64,000 bases of DNA from Acidobacteria bacterium RIFCSPLOWO2_12_FULL_66_21 (GCA_001767455.1 MELC01000067.1:1-64000); one strand, 5' to 3'. Numbered from the stretch's first letter, positions 47,663 to 56,193 are shown. The notes: generated by a model from the letters alone, not told the origin. Made by a program: numbers and translations.

Positions 47663-48934
47663 ATGCAGATCTCGAGACGTTCGTTCGTGCAGACATCCGC
47701 GGTTGCGGCCGGGGCGTATGCCGTTCCCGCCGCCGCGCAGCGCGCGGGCGCTCCCCGGAGCGTTCCGCCCGCGGTCGCTGCCTTGAAGCCGTTTCCGGGA
47801 AAGGCGACACCAATCTCCGACGACGAGCGGCGCGCGCGCATCGGGAAGGCGCGCCGGCTAATGGTCGAGCACGGTATGGGGGCGATCGTCCTCGAGCCGG
47901 GCACGAGCATGAACTACTTCGTCAACGTTCGGTGGGGTACGAGTGAACGGCCGTTCCTGCTGGTCATTCCCCTGAAAGGCGAGCTCGCGTACGTCGCGCC
48001 CGGGTTCGAGGAGGCGCGCGCCCGGGAGGTGACGAAATTCACCAACGACATCCGCGTCTGGCAGGAGGACGAGGACTGGGGCAAAGTCGTCGCCGGGATC
48101 CTCAAGGATCGCGGCGTCGCCACGGGCAAGGTCGGTGTCGAGGAGCGCGTGCGGTTCTTCATCCCCGAAGGACTGCGCGCCGCGGCGCCGCAGGTGCAGT
48201 TCGTGCTCGCCACGCCGGTCACCGCCGGGTGCCGGATGATCAAATCACCGTCGGAAATCGCGCTGATGCAGCGCGCCAACGACATCACGATCGAGGCATA
48301 CCGGGCGGCATTCGCGTCGCTGACGGACGGTATGACCCAGTTCGAGTTCGGCGCCGTCATCCGCGCGGCGTTCGACGCGCTTGGCGCGCCGGCCGGATCG
48401 GCCGGCGCGCAGTTCGGCCGGTACTCCGCCTTCCCGCACGGCAGCATCACCCCCCAGAAGCTGAAGGAGGGAGATGTCGTGCTCGTCGACGGGGGCTGCA
48501 CGATCGAGGGCTATCAGTCGGACATCACGCGCACGACGGTCTTCGGCAAGCCGTCGCAGCGGCAGATCGACGTGTGGAATCTGGAAAAGGCCGCACAGAC
48601 CGAGGCGTTCAAGGCCGCGCAGGTCGGCGCCACGTGCGAGTCGGTCGACGCGGCCGCGCGCCAGGTGATCACCGACGCCGGGTTCGGACCCGATTACAAG
48701 GTGCCGGGCCTTCCGCATCGCACGGGACACGGCATCGGCATGGACGGCCACGAGTGGACGAACTTCGTCCGCGGCAACAAGACGCGGCTCGCACCGGGCA
48801 TGTGCTTCAGCGACGAGCCGATGATCGCCATCTACGGCGAATTCGGGGTTCGATTGGAGGACTGTTTGTACATTACAGACAGCGGCCCGAAGTTCTTCAC
48901 TTTGCAGAGCCCCTCTATCGACCGCCCCTGCTGA
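47663..48934 (+). CDS. Tat-exported M24-family metallopeptidase (Xaa-Pro aminopeptidase-like)
   Basis: 423 residues from the ATG at 47663 (a GTG at 47654 adds three). Twin-arginine signal ISRRSFVQTSAVAAGAYA. A creatinase-type N-terminal domain is followed by the pita-bread fold with metal ligands in VLVDGGCTIEGYQSDITRT (two Asp), RTGHGIGMDGHE (His), SDEPMI (Glu) and VRLEDCLYI (Glu). Removes N-terminal residues preceding proline, or hydrolyses related substrates, in the periplasm. It adds to the many exported peptidases of this window. Confidence 0.92.
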   Translation: MQISRRSFVQTSAVAAGAYAVPAAAQRAGAPRSVPPAVAALKPFPGKATPISDDERRARIGKARRLMVEHGMGAIVLEPGTSMNYFVNVRWGTSERPFLLVIPLKGELAYVAPGFEEARAREVTKFTNDIRVWQEDEDWGKVVAGILKDRGVATGKVGVEERVRFFIPEGLRAAAPQVQFVLATPVTAGCRMIKSPSEIALMQRANDITIEAYRAAFASLTDGMTQFEFGAVIRAAFDALGAPAGSAGAQFGRYSAFPHGSITPQKLKEGDVVLVDGGCTIEGYQSDITRTTVFGKPSQRQIDVWNLEKAAQTEAFKAAQVGATCESVDAAARQVITDAGFGPDYKVPGLPHRTGHGIGMDGHEWTNFVRGNKTRLAPGMCFSDEPMIAIYGEFGVRLEDCLYITDSGPKFFTLQSPSIDRPC

Positions 48935-48938
48935 TCTC

Positions 48939-48951
48939 CCCTTCTTCTGTC
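48939..48951 (+). repeat. CCCTTCTTCTGTC block at VOC stop codon
   Basis: Short single copy of the polypyrimidine repeat also seen at 9355-9455 and 54322-54400, located in the 15-bp gap between the M24 and VOC genes and running into the VOC stop codon. Confidence 0.45.
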
Positions 48952-49330
48952 AGATCCTGGGCTCTGACATCAAGGCCATCGTATTTCCCTCGGTATCGTC
49001 GAAATCCGCCAGCCACACTTCGCGATCCGGCAGCCGCGTGATGAGGTGCGGCTCGCCCCGGAACTCCACGCCGCGCGAGACGAGCAGCTCGTACATCTGG
49101 CGGATGTCCTCCACCATGAAGTAGAGAATCGACCCGGGATGATCGAACTTCTTGTCTTCCACCCCTCCGAGCATCAGGCGGACGCCGCCGCAGTCGAAGA
49201 AGCTGAGCCCCGGCGCGGCGAAGAGGAACTGGAGTCCCAGCGTGTCCCGGTAGAATCCGGTCGCGCGGTCGAGGTCCTTCGTGACGACGGCGATCTGGGC
49301 GATGCGTGAAATCCCGGCGACGGCGGTCAT
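48950..49330 (-). CDS. VOC-family (glyoxalase/bleomycin-resistance fold) protein
   Basis: 126 residues. ISRIAQIAVVTKDLDRATGFYRDTLGL at the N-terminus and REVWLADFDDTEGNTMALMSE at the C-terminus give the two beta-alpha-beta-beta-beta modules of the vicinal oxygen chelate fold. The probable metal ligands are Gln in IAQIAVV, Glu in VEDIRQMY and Glu in TEGNTM. Substrate unknown. Divergent from a MarR-family gene with a palindrome between them, so it is the likely target of that regulator. Confidence 0.85.
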   Translation of the reverse strand: MTAVAGISRIAQIAVVTKDLDRATGFYRDTLGLQFLFAAPGLSFFDCGGVRLMLGGVEDKKFDHPGSILYFMVEDIRQMYELLVSRGVEFRGEPHLITRLPDREVWLADFDDTEGNTMALMSEPRI

Positions 49331-49357
49331 GGCGTCCTCCCCTGCCCGGCCATTTAC

Positions 49358-49370
49358 TTAGCTAGGCTAA
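49358..49370. promoter_or_regulatory. Probable MarR operator
   Basis: TTAGCTAGGCTAA is a near-palindrome in an AT-rich patch of the 58-bp divergent region between the VOC and MarR genes, 19 bp before the MarR GTG start. Inferred autoregulatory site. Confidence 0.5.
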
Positions 49371-49388
49371 CTAACATATACTCCGGAC

Positions 49389-49832
49389 GTGGCCAGGACG
49401 GCAACCGGAAAAGATCCCGCGGGGGTGGCCGATCGCCTGCATTCGGCGGCCATCCACGTCCTGCGCGGGGTCCGGAAGGCAGATGCGCGGACGGGCGTGA
49501 GCCCGGCGCGGCTCTCCGCCCTGTCGGTGCTCGTCTTCGGCGGGCCCATGCGGATGACGGACCTCGCGCGCGCCGAGCAGGTCTCGGTCCCGACGATGAG
49601 CCGGCTCGTCGCGGCCCTCGAGAGCGGGGGCCTCGTTCGCCGGCGGGACGTGTCCGGGGACGCGCGGGCCTCGACGCTGGAAGCGACCTCGCGCGGCGTG
49701 AAGGTGATGCAGGACGGCCGGCGCCGCCGCGTCGAACGCCTGGCGACGGCACTCGCGCGGCTCTCCGCGAGCGAGCTGGCGGTGCTCGAGCGCGGCGCGG
49801 CACTCATGGAGAACGTCGCTACGACGATCTGA
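49389..49832 (+). CDS. MarR-family transcriptional regulator
   Basis: 147 residues from a GTG start. Winged helix-turn-helix: PARLSALSVLVFGGPMRMTDLARAEQVSVPTMSRLVAALESGGLVRRRDVSGDARAS, with the conserved Asp/Arg wing (DVSGDARAS). Helical ends form the dimer. Probably a ligand-released repressor of itself and the divergent VOC gene. It is followed by three hairpin repeats that separate it from the sigma/anti-sigma pair. Confidence 0.9.
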   Translation: MARTATGKDPAGVADRLHSAAIHVLRGVRKADARTGVSPARLSALSVLVFGGPMRMTDLARAEQVSVPTMSRLVAALESGGLVRRRDVSGDARASTLEATSRGVKVMQDGRRRRVERLATALARLSASELAVLERGAALMENVATTI

Positions 49833-49845
49833 CGTCGCTTGCCCC

Positions 49846-50010
49846 GCCGAAGCGTTCGCTACAATGGACGCCCGCGGACGCGAAGGCGGGTGGCTCGTGA
49901 CTCGGGGCTCGCTTGCCTCGCCGAAGCGCCTGGGCGCGAAGGCGGGCAGCTCGCAGCTCGGCTGCCCCGCCGAAGCGTTCGCTAAGACGGAAGCTGGCGG
50001 ACGCGAAGGC
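49846..50010 (+). repeat. Three GCCGAA...GAAGGC hairpins with GGCTCG repeats
   Basis: Copies at 49846-49887 (inner GCGTTCGC pairs with GCGGACGC), 49920-49943 (GCGCC/GGCGC) and 49969-50010. Each keeps the outer GCC/GGC and the facing GAA/GAA, while the inner stem and loop vary with compensating changes. GGGTGGCTCG-type units lie between. The last copy runs into the DUF4349 protein gene and encodes its C-terminal TRLRVRQLPS. Confidence 0.8.
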
Positions 50011-51190
50011 GGGTGGCTCGGCGCCAGGCCGCGCGCAGCGGCCAGAGCAGGAGAATCCCGAACAGGAGGAGCGTCGGCGCGAGGCGCAGGACCAGGAGCA
50101 GGAAACCCGTGACGACGCTCACCGCCGCCTGGTAACCGTCCACGGCGGCGTTCGCCAGTTCGCGGGTGAACGGCGGCCGCGAGGGCGCCAGCCCCGCGCG
50201 GCGCTCCTCCTCGATGCGCAGATCGACGGCCGCGAAATCGACGCGGCCCGTGAGGCGCGTGCGCTCGGCTTCCATCTGCTCGATCTCGCCGCGCACGCGG
50301 GCGATCTCGCGCTCGACCTCGAGGATGTCGGCAACCCGTCCCTGGCGGCCGTCGAGGACGGCGGCGAGCCGCTGCTCCGTGCGACGCGCGTTTGACAGCC
50401 GCGCGTCGAGGTCCACCGACTGCGCGGTCACGTCCTCGCTGCCTTGCGTCTCGTTGACGACGCGCCCGAAACCACGCAGAGCGGTGAGCGTCGCCTCGAG
50501 CTCGGCGGACGGGACCTTCACGGTCACCGTGAGGACGCGGCTGGCCGGAGGCTCGCCGCTCAGGTCGAGATGGCTGATGTAGCCGCGATGCGCCGCGAGG
50601 AACCGCGTCAGGTCGGCGCGCGCGAGATCGACGTTCGCGACCACGACGTGGATGGCGGCGGTCCTGGCGACGAGGAGCCCGCCGGATGCATCCGCCGGTT
50701 GCCGGCCGCCGAGAAACGCCCTCGGACGCTCATTCCCCTTTTCCGCGATTGTCAACGCGTCAACGGCCGCCGGTCTGCCGGCAACGGTGCGCGGCACGGC
50801 GGCCGCATCCATCCTCGGGACGCGCGCGGGCGATCGGCGAACCTGCGGCAGCGCGATCGCAAGCGCCAACCCGACCAGCGCCGCCGCGCCGACGAAGGTC
50901 CACGATCGCCGCGGAACGTACCACCGCCAGGACTGCCAGGGTCGCGAACGGGGCGCGCGCTGGCGCAGGGCCGCGGCGATCGCGCCGGCCATGCCCCTGT
51001 CGAGACTCACCGGCGCGGGCTCGACGCGCCACGCCGCGAGGTTCCGCGACACGCTCCCCAGCTCGTCGGCAAACGCGCGGCACGTTTCGCACGCCTTCAG
51101 ATGCGCGTGGACCTCCGCCTCGAGCGGCGCCGCAAGTTCGCCGTCGAGCAACGCCATAACCCGCTCGCGGTCGGGATGTTCGGCCATCAT
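49982..51190 (-). CDS. Anti-sigma factor with DUF4349 domain
   Basis: 402 residues from the ATG at 51190. An N-terminal zinc-binding anti-sigma segment (HLKACETCRAFADELG) is followed by a transmembrane helix (FVGAALVGLALAIAL region, near residue 105), a periplasmic DUF4349 domain (ARTAAIHVVVANVDLARADL... through VDLDARLSNARRTEQRL, with coiled-coil EREIARVRGEIEQMEAER), and a C-terminal transmembrane helix (SVVTGFLLLVLRLAPTLLLFGILLL). The start overlaps the sigma-factor stop codon as ATGA. The C-terminal residues come from a hairpin repeat. Likely holds its partner sigma factor at the membrane. Confidence 0.85.
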   Translation of the reverse strand: MMAEHPDRERVMALLDGELAAPLEAEVHAHLKACETCRAFADELGSVSRNLAAWRVEPAPVSLDRGMAGAIAAALRQRAPRSRPWQSWRWYVPRRSWTFVGAAALVGLALAIALPQVRRSPARVPRMDAAAVPRTVAGRPAAVDALTIAEKGNERPRAFLGGRQPADASGGLLVARTAAIHVVVANVDLARADLTRFLAAHRGYISHLDLSGEPPASRVLTVTVKVPSAELEATLTALRGFGRVVNETQGSEDVTAQSVDLDARLSNARRTEQRLAAVLDGRQGRVADILEVEREIARVRGEIEQMEAERTRLTGRVDFAAVDLRIEEERRAGLAPSRPPFTRELANAAVDGYQAAVSVVTGFLLLVLRLAPTLLLFGILLLWPLRAAWRRATRLRVRQLPS

Positions 51191-51723
51191 GGGTGTGATC
51201 CTCGGCTCTCGGCTTCGGGCAACAAAAGGCGGCGCAGCTCGCCTCGCGCACGGAACAGCCGCGAGCGCACCGTGTTCAGCGGCAGGCCGAGCACGCCGGC
51301 GATCTCGGCATACGACAGCTGCTCGTACTCCCGGAGCAGCACGATTTCCCGGTCCTGTGGATCGAGCCCACCGAGGGCGCGCTTCACCCAGAGCCCGTTG
51401 TCGGCGCTGGCGGCCGGCACCACGGCCAGTTCCTCGTCGAGCGGCTCGGTGCCCCGGCGCCGCCGTTGTCGTCGCTCGGCCGACAGCAGGTTGAACGCGA
51501 TTCCATACAGGTACGATCGGAACAACGCCCGCCGCTCGTACCGCGAGGCGCCCTCCAGCACGGCGACGAAGGCTTCCTGCGCCAGCTCCTCGGCGCGCCC
51601 GCGATCGTTCAGGCGGCGGCGGAAGTATCCCCAGACCCGTTCGCGGTACCGTCCGAACAGCTCCTCGAAGGCTTCGGCCGACCCGCCCCTGCACGCAAGC
51701 ATGAGATCTTCGTCTGTCGTCAC
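51187..51723 (-). CDS. ECF-type RNA polymerase sigma factor
   Basis: 178 residues from the GTG at 51723 (VTTDEDLMLACRGGSAEAFEELFGRYRERVWGYF gives a standard sigma start); the frame is open to 51957 but that part is antisense to the lacI gene. Region 2: RRLNDRGRAEELAQEAFVAVLEG. Region 4: GLDPQDREIVLLREYEQLSYAEIAGVLGLPLNTVRSRLFRARGEL. Paired by a 4-bp overlap with its anti-sigma factor. Targets unknown. Confidence 0.9.
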   Translation of the reverse strand: MTTDEDLMLACRGGSAEAFEELFGRYRERVWGYFRRRLNDRGRAEELAQEAFVAVLEGASRYERRALFRSYLYGIAFNLLSAERRQRRRRGTEPLDEELAVVPAASADNGLWVKRALGGLDPQDREIVLLREYEQLSYAEIAGVLGLPLNTVRSRLFRARGELRRLLLPEAESRGSHP

Positions 51724-51829
51724 TGGTACGCTGCTGATCTGGTAATGTCCCGGGCGGCCGGAAAGTTCCCGTCCGCCGCCTGTGGCTATGCGTCGATTAT
51801 GAGGGGGTGATACCATTTCCCACCCACAG

Positions 51830-52837
51830 ATGAACATCTCGGAAATCGCCCGCAGGGCCAACGTCTCGACTGCCACCGTCTCGCGGACGCTGAACCAGAG
51901 CGGCCCCGTGAAGGCCACGACCGCGCGCAAGGTCTGGCGCGCCGTCAACGCGCTCAACTACTACCCGAACAGCCACGCGCGTGCGCTCGTCTCCGGCCGC
52001 AGCCGCATGATCGGCCTCATCGTCTCCGACATCACGAACCCCTTCTTCCCGGAGCTGATTCGAAGCTTCCAGTCGATGGCCACCGAGCAGGAGTACGACC
52101 TGCTCGTCACGAGCACGGATTACCAGATCGCGCGGATGACCGCGTGCCTCCGCCGGATGCTCGAGCGGAGGGTGGACGGCGTCGCGATGATGACCTCCGA
52201 GATGGACGTGGGCCTGATCAAGGAGCTGTCGCGCCGCGGCGTGCCGATGGTGTTCATGGACGTCGGCCAGGTCGGCCCGAAGATGAGCCACGTGGCGATG
52301 GACTACGGCAACGGCATCCACCAGGCAGTGGACCATCTCGCGTCGCTCGGACACAAGCGGATCGCGTTCATCAGCGGCCCGCTGGAGCTGCATTCCGCGC
52401 GCACGCGGCGCCAGGCCTATGTCGAAGGGATGCACGCCCACGGCCTGCGCACGGAATCCAGCCTGATCCGGGAAGGCACGCACACGGCGGAAGGCGGCCA
52501 CCGCGCGATGAACGCGCTGCTCCGCCTCACGCGGCTGCCCACGGCGGTGGTCGCATCGAACGACTGGACGGCCATCGGCGCGCTGCACGCGATCGACGCC
52601 GCCGGACTGCGCGTGCCGCAGGACATGTCGCTCGTCGGGTTCGACGACATCCCGCTCGTCAGCTACACCAACCCGCCGCTGACGACCGTGCGGATGTCGG
52701 CCGCGGAGGTCGGCGCCACGGCGTTCGAGGCGCTCTTCGGATTGATCGGCGGCGAGCGCCTGGAGGGATCGGTCTACCAGGTGGCCACGAAGCTGATCGT
52801 GCGCGAGTCGAGCGGGGCGCCCGCGCGAACACTCTGA
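51830..52837 (+). CDS. LacI-family transcriptional regulator
   Basis: 335 residues. The DNA-binding headpiece MNISEIARRANVSTATVSRTLN with hinge helix (RALVSGRSRMIGLIV) is complete. The periplasmic-binding-protein-like effector domain has ITNPFFPELI, VVASNDWTAIGAL and MSLVGFDDIPLVSYTNPPLTTV. It lies next to arabinose-catabolism genes on the other strand, and LacI-type palindromes occur in the divergent promoters at 58989-59031 and 63735-63777, so it is the natural candidate regulator of that locus. The effector is presumably an arabinose-related sugar (inference). Confidence 0.9.
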   Translation: MNISEIARRANVSTATVSRTLNQSGPVKATTARKVWRAVNALNYYPNSHARALVSGRSRMIGLIVSDITNPFFPELIRSFQSMATEQEYDLLVTSTDYQIARMTACLRRMLERRVDGVAMMTSEMDVGLIKELSRRGVPMVFMDVGQVGPKMSHVAMDYGNGIHQAVDHLASLGHKRIAFISGPLELHSARTRRQAYVEGMHAHGLRTESSLIREGTHTAEGGHRAMNALLRLTRLPTAVVASNDWTAIGALHAIDAAGLRVPQDMSLVGFDDIPLVSYTNPPLTTVRMSAAEVGATAFEALFGLIGGERLEGSVYQVATKLIVRESSGAPARTL

Positions 52838-52866
52838 GCCAGAGGCTTGCTACACCGCGGCCTCTG

Positions 52867-52925
52867 GTAGCGCAGGCCTTCAGGCCTGCCGAACGGCCGC
52901 GGGCAGCCCTAAAGGGCTGCACTAC
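52867..52925. repeat. Two-hairpin element C, likely bidirectional terminator
   Basis: Hairpins GCAGGCCTTCAGGCCTGC (52872-52889) and GCAGCCCTAAAGGGCTGC (52903-52920), closed by GTAG/CTAC (52867-52870 and 52922-52925). It lies between the convergent lacI and HAD genes and includes the HAD stop codon. Confidence 0.7.
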
Positions 52926-53608
52926 AAGGACGGCGGCAGGAGCGAGTCGAAGGCGTCCGGCGGAAGGTCGGCGAGCGACTTCACGAACAGGTCCGCGTCG
53001 AGACGCGCGGTTCGGCTGACGCCGATCGAGCGCATGCCGGCCCTTCGCGCCGCCTCGATCCCAGCCGCGGCATCTTCCACCACGATGCAGTGCGACGGCT
53101 GCACGTGCAGCCGGAAGGCTGCCGCCAGGAACACGTCGGGATCCGGCTTGCCTTTCGTCACGTCTTCCGCGGCCACCGTCGCCTCGAACGCGGCATCGAG
53201 ATTGAGGGCGCGGAGCATCACGTCCACGTTGGCGCGCGGGGCTGATGACGCGACCGCCTGTTTCCAGCCCGCCTCGTGCAGCCGCCTCACGCACCCGGCC
53301 GCGCCGGGCAAGGGCTCCAGCCCTTCCTCCCGCGCCAGCCGCCGGTATTCCTCCTCCTTGGCATCGCCGATCCGCTGAATCCTCTCCATGCGCGCGGTAT
53401 CGCCCAGCCAGTCGCGAAGAATGCGATCGTTGCGCTGCCCGAAGCGCGCGAGGAACCGTTCGTAGGTGAGCGGGACCCCTTCGCGCTCCAGCGTCGACTT
53501 CCACGCGCGCCAGTGGTAGTCCCCTGAGTCGACCAGCGTGCCGTCCAGGTCCCAGAGAACGGCGCGCTGGCGCCCCCCGTTACGCGCGCGCTCTTTCAGG
53601 CCGCTCAC
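52922..53608 (-). CDS. HAD-superfamily phosphatase (beta-phosphoglucomutase-like)
   Basis: 228 residues from the GTG at 53608, which overlaps the araD stop codon as GTGA; the longer frame is araD in another phase. Catalytic motif I LWDLDGTLVDSG, motif II SSAPRAN, motif III KGKPDPDVFLAAA, and the final acidic motif VVEDAAAGIEAARRAGM. The cap domain is between residues 20 and 85. Probably a sugar-phosphate phosphatase or mutase that adjusts pentose-phosphate pools in the arabinose operon. Substrate inferred from neighbours only. Confidence 0.88.
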   Translation of the reverse strand: MSGLKERARNGGRQRAVLWDLDGTLVDSGDYHWRAWKSTLEREGVPLTYERFLARFGQRNDRILRDWLGDTARMERIQRIGDAKEEEYRRLAREEGLEPLPGAAGCVRRLHEAGWKQAVASSAPRANVDVMLRALNLDAAFEATVAAEDVTKGKPDPDVFLAAAFRLHVQPSHCIVVEDAAAGIEAARRAGMRSIGVSRTARLDADLFVKSLADLPPDAFDSLLPPSL

Positions 53609-54297
53609 TGTCCGTAGTACGCCTTGGGACCGTGCTTGCGGAGATAGTGCTTCTCGACCAGCCACGGGTCGGGCGCGGACGCGTCCGGCGCCATCACGCG
53701 CGCGCGCCAGTCGAGCCGCGCGACGTATTCGAGCACGCGGGCGTTTTCGATCGCCTTGAAGGCGTCCGGCCCCCAGGCGAACGGTCCGTGGTTGGCGACC
53801 AGCACCGCCGGGATGTCGTCGGGCGAGAGGCCGCTGTCGCGAAAGCGCTCGACGATAACGTGCCCGGTGTTCGCTTCGTAGCGGGTCTGGACTTCGTTGC
53901 GCGTCATCGGCCTGGTGACCGGGACGTCCCCGCGGAAGTAATCCGCGTGCGTCGTCCCCATGCACCGAATCGGCGTGCGCGTCTGCGCGAACATCGTGGC
54001 GAACTCCGAATGCGTGTGGACGATCGCGCCACATCCGAACGCCCGATAGAGCTCGAGATGCGTCGGGGTGTCGGACGATGGGCGGAGATCGCTGTCGAGG
54101 ACCTCGCCCGTCGCGAGCGAGACGGCGACCATGTGCGCCGGCGTCAGCTGGTTGTAGGGCACGCCGCTCGGCTTGATGACGAACAGGCCCGCGTCGCGAT
54201 CGACGGCCGACAGGTTGCCGAACGTGCCCATGACGAGCCCGCTCGAGGCCAGCTCCATGTTGGCGCGGTGGACGAGGTCGTGCAGGGTGGATGGCAT
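53605..54297 (-). CDS. araD: L-ribulose-5-phosphate 4-epimerase
   Basis: Converts L-ribulose 5-phosphate to D-xylulose 5-phosphate, the last step of L-arabinose breakdown. 230 residues, normal length. Class II aldolase fold with zinc ligands in IVHTHSEFAT (two His) and VANHGPFAWG (His), phosphate binding GNLSAVD and SSDTPTHLELYRAF, and the family-typical TTHADYFRGDVPVTRPM. It follows araB and precedes the HAD gene with an overlap. Confidence 0.95.
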   Translation of the reverse strand: MPSTLHDLVHRANMELASSGLVMGTFGNLSAVDRDAGLFVIKPSGVPYNQLTPAHMVAVSLATGEVLDSDLRPSSDTPTHLELYRAFGCGAIVHTHSEFATMFAQTRTPIRCMGTTHADYFRGDVPVTRPMTRNEVQTRYEANTGHVIVERFRDSGLSPDDIPAVLVANHGPFAWGPDAFKAIENARVLEYVARLDWRARVMAPDASAPDPWLVEKHYLRKHGPKAYYGQ

Positions 54298-54321
54298 ATG
54301 CGGTACTTGTGGTGGAGACTC

Positions 54322-54400
54322 ACAGAAGGAGAGAAGGAGGGGAGGCTTCCCTTCTTCTGTTAACCAAGGGACAAGCCTTCCTTCCTTCCCTCCTTCTGTT
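54322..54400 (+). repeat. ACAGAAGGAG/CTCCTTCTGT polypurine-polypyrimidine inverted repeat
   Basis: ACAGAAGGAGAGAAGGAGG followed by TCCCTTCTTCTGTTAACC and a second arm TTCCTTCCCTCCTTCTGT. The first arm can pair with either pyrimidine arm. The element lies between araD and araB and encodes the last residues of AraB. Related to 9355-9455. Confidence 0.65.
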
Positions 54401-56078
54401 CGTTTTCGAAGACCCGCTCCCTGATTGCGAGCAGGCGCTTCATCAGCGTGCCCAGGTCGCTTTTCGCGCCGGCGACGCCGCCGAACTCGTCGTGCAGCTC
54501 ACGATAAATCGCGAACAGCTCATTGTAGACGCGGTGCGCGCCGGCGTGGGGCGCGAAGCGCTTCTCCTTGATCGTGGTCATCCGCTCCTGCGCCTCGGTC
54601 CAGTCGTCGTAGCCTCCCACCGTCGAGCCCGCCGTGACCGCGGCGGACACCGCCGCGCCGAGCGCCGGCGTCTGGGGGGAGCCGGCGATGAGCATCGGCT
54701 GGCCGATGACGTCGGCGTAGATCTGCATGAACAGATCGTTCTTTTCAACGATGCCGCCGCAGCAGACCACGCGCTCGATCGGCACGCCGTATTCCTGGAT
54801 GCGCTCGATGATCACCCGCGCGCCGAATGCGGTGGCTTCGATGAGCGCGCGGTAGATCTCGCCGGGAGTGGTGTGCAGAGTCTGCCCGACGATGAGGCCG
54901 GTCAGCCGCGTGTCGACGAGCACCGTCCGGTTGCCGTTGTTCCAGTCGAGGGCGACGAGCCCCGACTCCCCCGGCTGGAGGCGTGCGGCCCGGGCGGAGA
55001 GCAGCTCGTGCAGCGACTCATCCCCCTGGCAGACCCGGACCCACCAGTTGAGGATGTCCCCCACCGCGGACTGCCCCGCCTCGATCCCGAAGTAGCCGGG
55101 CATGATCGAGCCGTTGACGATCCCGCAGATGCCCGGGATGTCCTTGATGGCGCCGCCCGACGGCGCGATGGCGCAGTCGCACGTGGACGTGCCGATGATC
55201 TTGACGAACGTGCCGGTGCGGATGCCGGATCCGACCGCGCCGTAATGCGCGTCGAAGCCGCCCATCGCAATCACGATGCCGGCGGGCAGCCCCAGGTCCG
55301 CCGCCCACTGGTCCGACAGGTGGCCCGCGGGACGATCCGCCGCATAGGCCTTCTCGTAGAGGCGATCTCGAAGCGCCGCGAGCCTCGGATCGAGCCGCGC
55401 CAGGAACGGCTTCGACGGCAATCCGCCCCACGTCTCGGAATACATCGCCTTGTGCCCCGCCGCGCAGACCGAGCGGACGATGCGGCGCGGGTCGTCGATG
55501 CCGGCGAGGAATGCGGGGACGAAATCGGCCAGCTCCACCCAGCTCGCCCCGGCGTCGAACACGTCCGGCGCGACCTTGAGGCAGTGCCAGATCTTCGACC
55601 ACCACCACTCGGACGAATACGTGCCGCCGATCGGGTCGAGATACTGCGGCGCATGACGGCGGGCCGTCTCGGTGATCGCGGCGGCCTCCTCCGTCGAGGT
55701 GTGATCTTTCCAGAGCCACGCGTGGGCGGCGAGATTGTTCTTCCAGCGCGGATCGAGCGCCAGCGGCCGCGCGCGGGCGTCCACCGGCAACGGCGTCGAG
55801 CCGGTGGTGTCCACGCCAATCCCGATCACGCGATCGGCCGAGAAGCCCCGCTCGTTCGAGGCCTGCGCGAGCGCGCCGCGGATCGACGCGCGCGCCCCCT
55901 CGATGTAGTCGGCCGGGTTCTGCCGCGCCAGGTGCGGCTGCTTCGGCTCGACGAGCACGCCGTGGTCGCCGCTCGGATACTCGAAGACGCTCGTGCCGAT
56001 CACGCGCCCATCCGCGCAATCCACGACAATCGCACGGACGGAGTTCGTTCCGTAATCGAGACCGATGGTGTAGGACAT
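54360..56078 (-). CDS. araB: Ribulokinase
   Basis: Phosphorylates L-ribulose with ATP in L-arabinose catabolism. 572 residues. FGGY-kinase signatures: GLDYGTNSVRAIVVD (phosphate 1), GIGVDTTGSTPLP, AMGGFDAHYGAVG, KIIGTSTCDCAIA, and VVCCGGIVEKNDLFMQIYADV. GTNSVR and STCD are typical of ribulokinase rather than xylulokinase. The last 14 residues (NEQKEGRKEGLSLG) come from the polypyrimidine repeat at 54322-54400, which has taken over the stop codon. An intergenic two-hairpin element precedes the gene. Confidence 0.93.
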   Translation of the reverse strand: MSYTIGLDYGTNSVRAIVVDCADGRVIGTSVFEYPSGDHGVLVEPKQPHLARQNPADYIEGARASIRGALAQASNERGFSADRVIGIGVDTTGSTPLPVDARARPLALDPRWKNNLAAHAWLWKDHTSTEEAAAITETARRHAPQYLDPIGGTYSSEWWWSKIWHCLKVAPDVFDAGASWVELADFVPAFLAGIDDPRRIVRSVCAAGHKAMYSETWGGLPSKPFLARLDPRLAALRDRLYEKAYAADRPAGHLSDQWAADLGLPAGIVIAMGGFDAHYGAVGSGIRTGTFVKIIGTSTCDCAIAPSGGAIKDIPGICGIVNGSIMPGYFGIEAGQSAVGDILNWWVRVCQGDESLHELLSARAARLQPGESGLVALDWNNGNRTVLVDTRLTGLIVGQTLHTTPGEIYRALIEATAFGARVIIERIQEYGVPIERVVCCGGIVEKNDLFMQIYADVIGQPMLIAGSPQTPALGAAVSAAVTAGSTVGGYDDWTEAQERMTTIKEKRFAPHAGAHRVYNELFAIYRELHDEFGGVAGAKSDLGTLMKRLLAIRERVFENEQKEGRKEGLSLG

Positions 56079-56100
56079 GACAGTGAACAGATATGCAAAG

Positions 56101-56167
56101 ACAGTGTGGGTCAGCCCTTCATGGGCTGACCTCTGAGGTCAGGGCATAAAGCCCTGACCCACACTGT
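56101..56167. repeat. Two-hairpin element D (three-way-junction layout)
   Basis: A perfect 14-bp outer inverted repeat, ACAGTGTGGGTCAG at 56101-56114 and its complement at 56154-56167, encloses hairpins GTCAGCCC/GGGCTGAC (56110-56130) and GTCAGGGC/GCCCTGAC (56138-56158). It sits between the isomerase-like gene and araB in the operon, where it could reduce or terminate read-through. Confidence 0.8.
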
Positions 56168-56193
56168 CCTGTCAAGGCTGCTGCTTACCACAA

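Noticed and set aside
54291..56129. 612-residue plus-strand open frame
   Set aside because: Antisense of araB; araB motifs on the minus strand are unambiguous.
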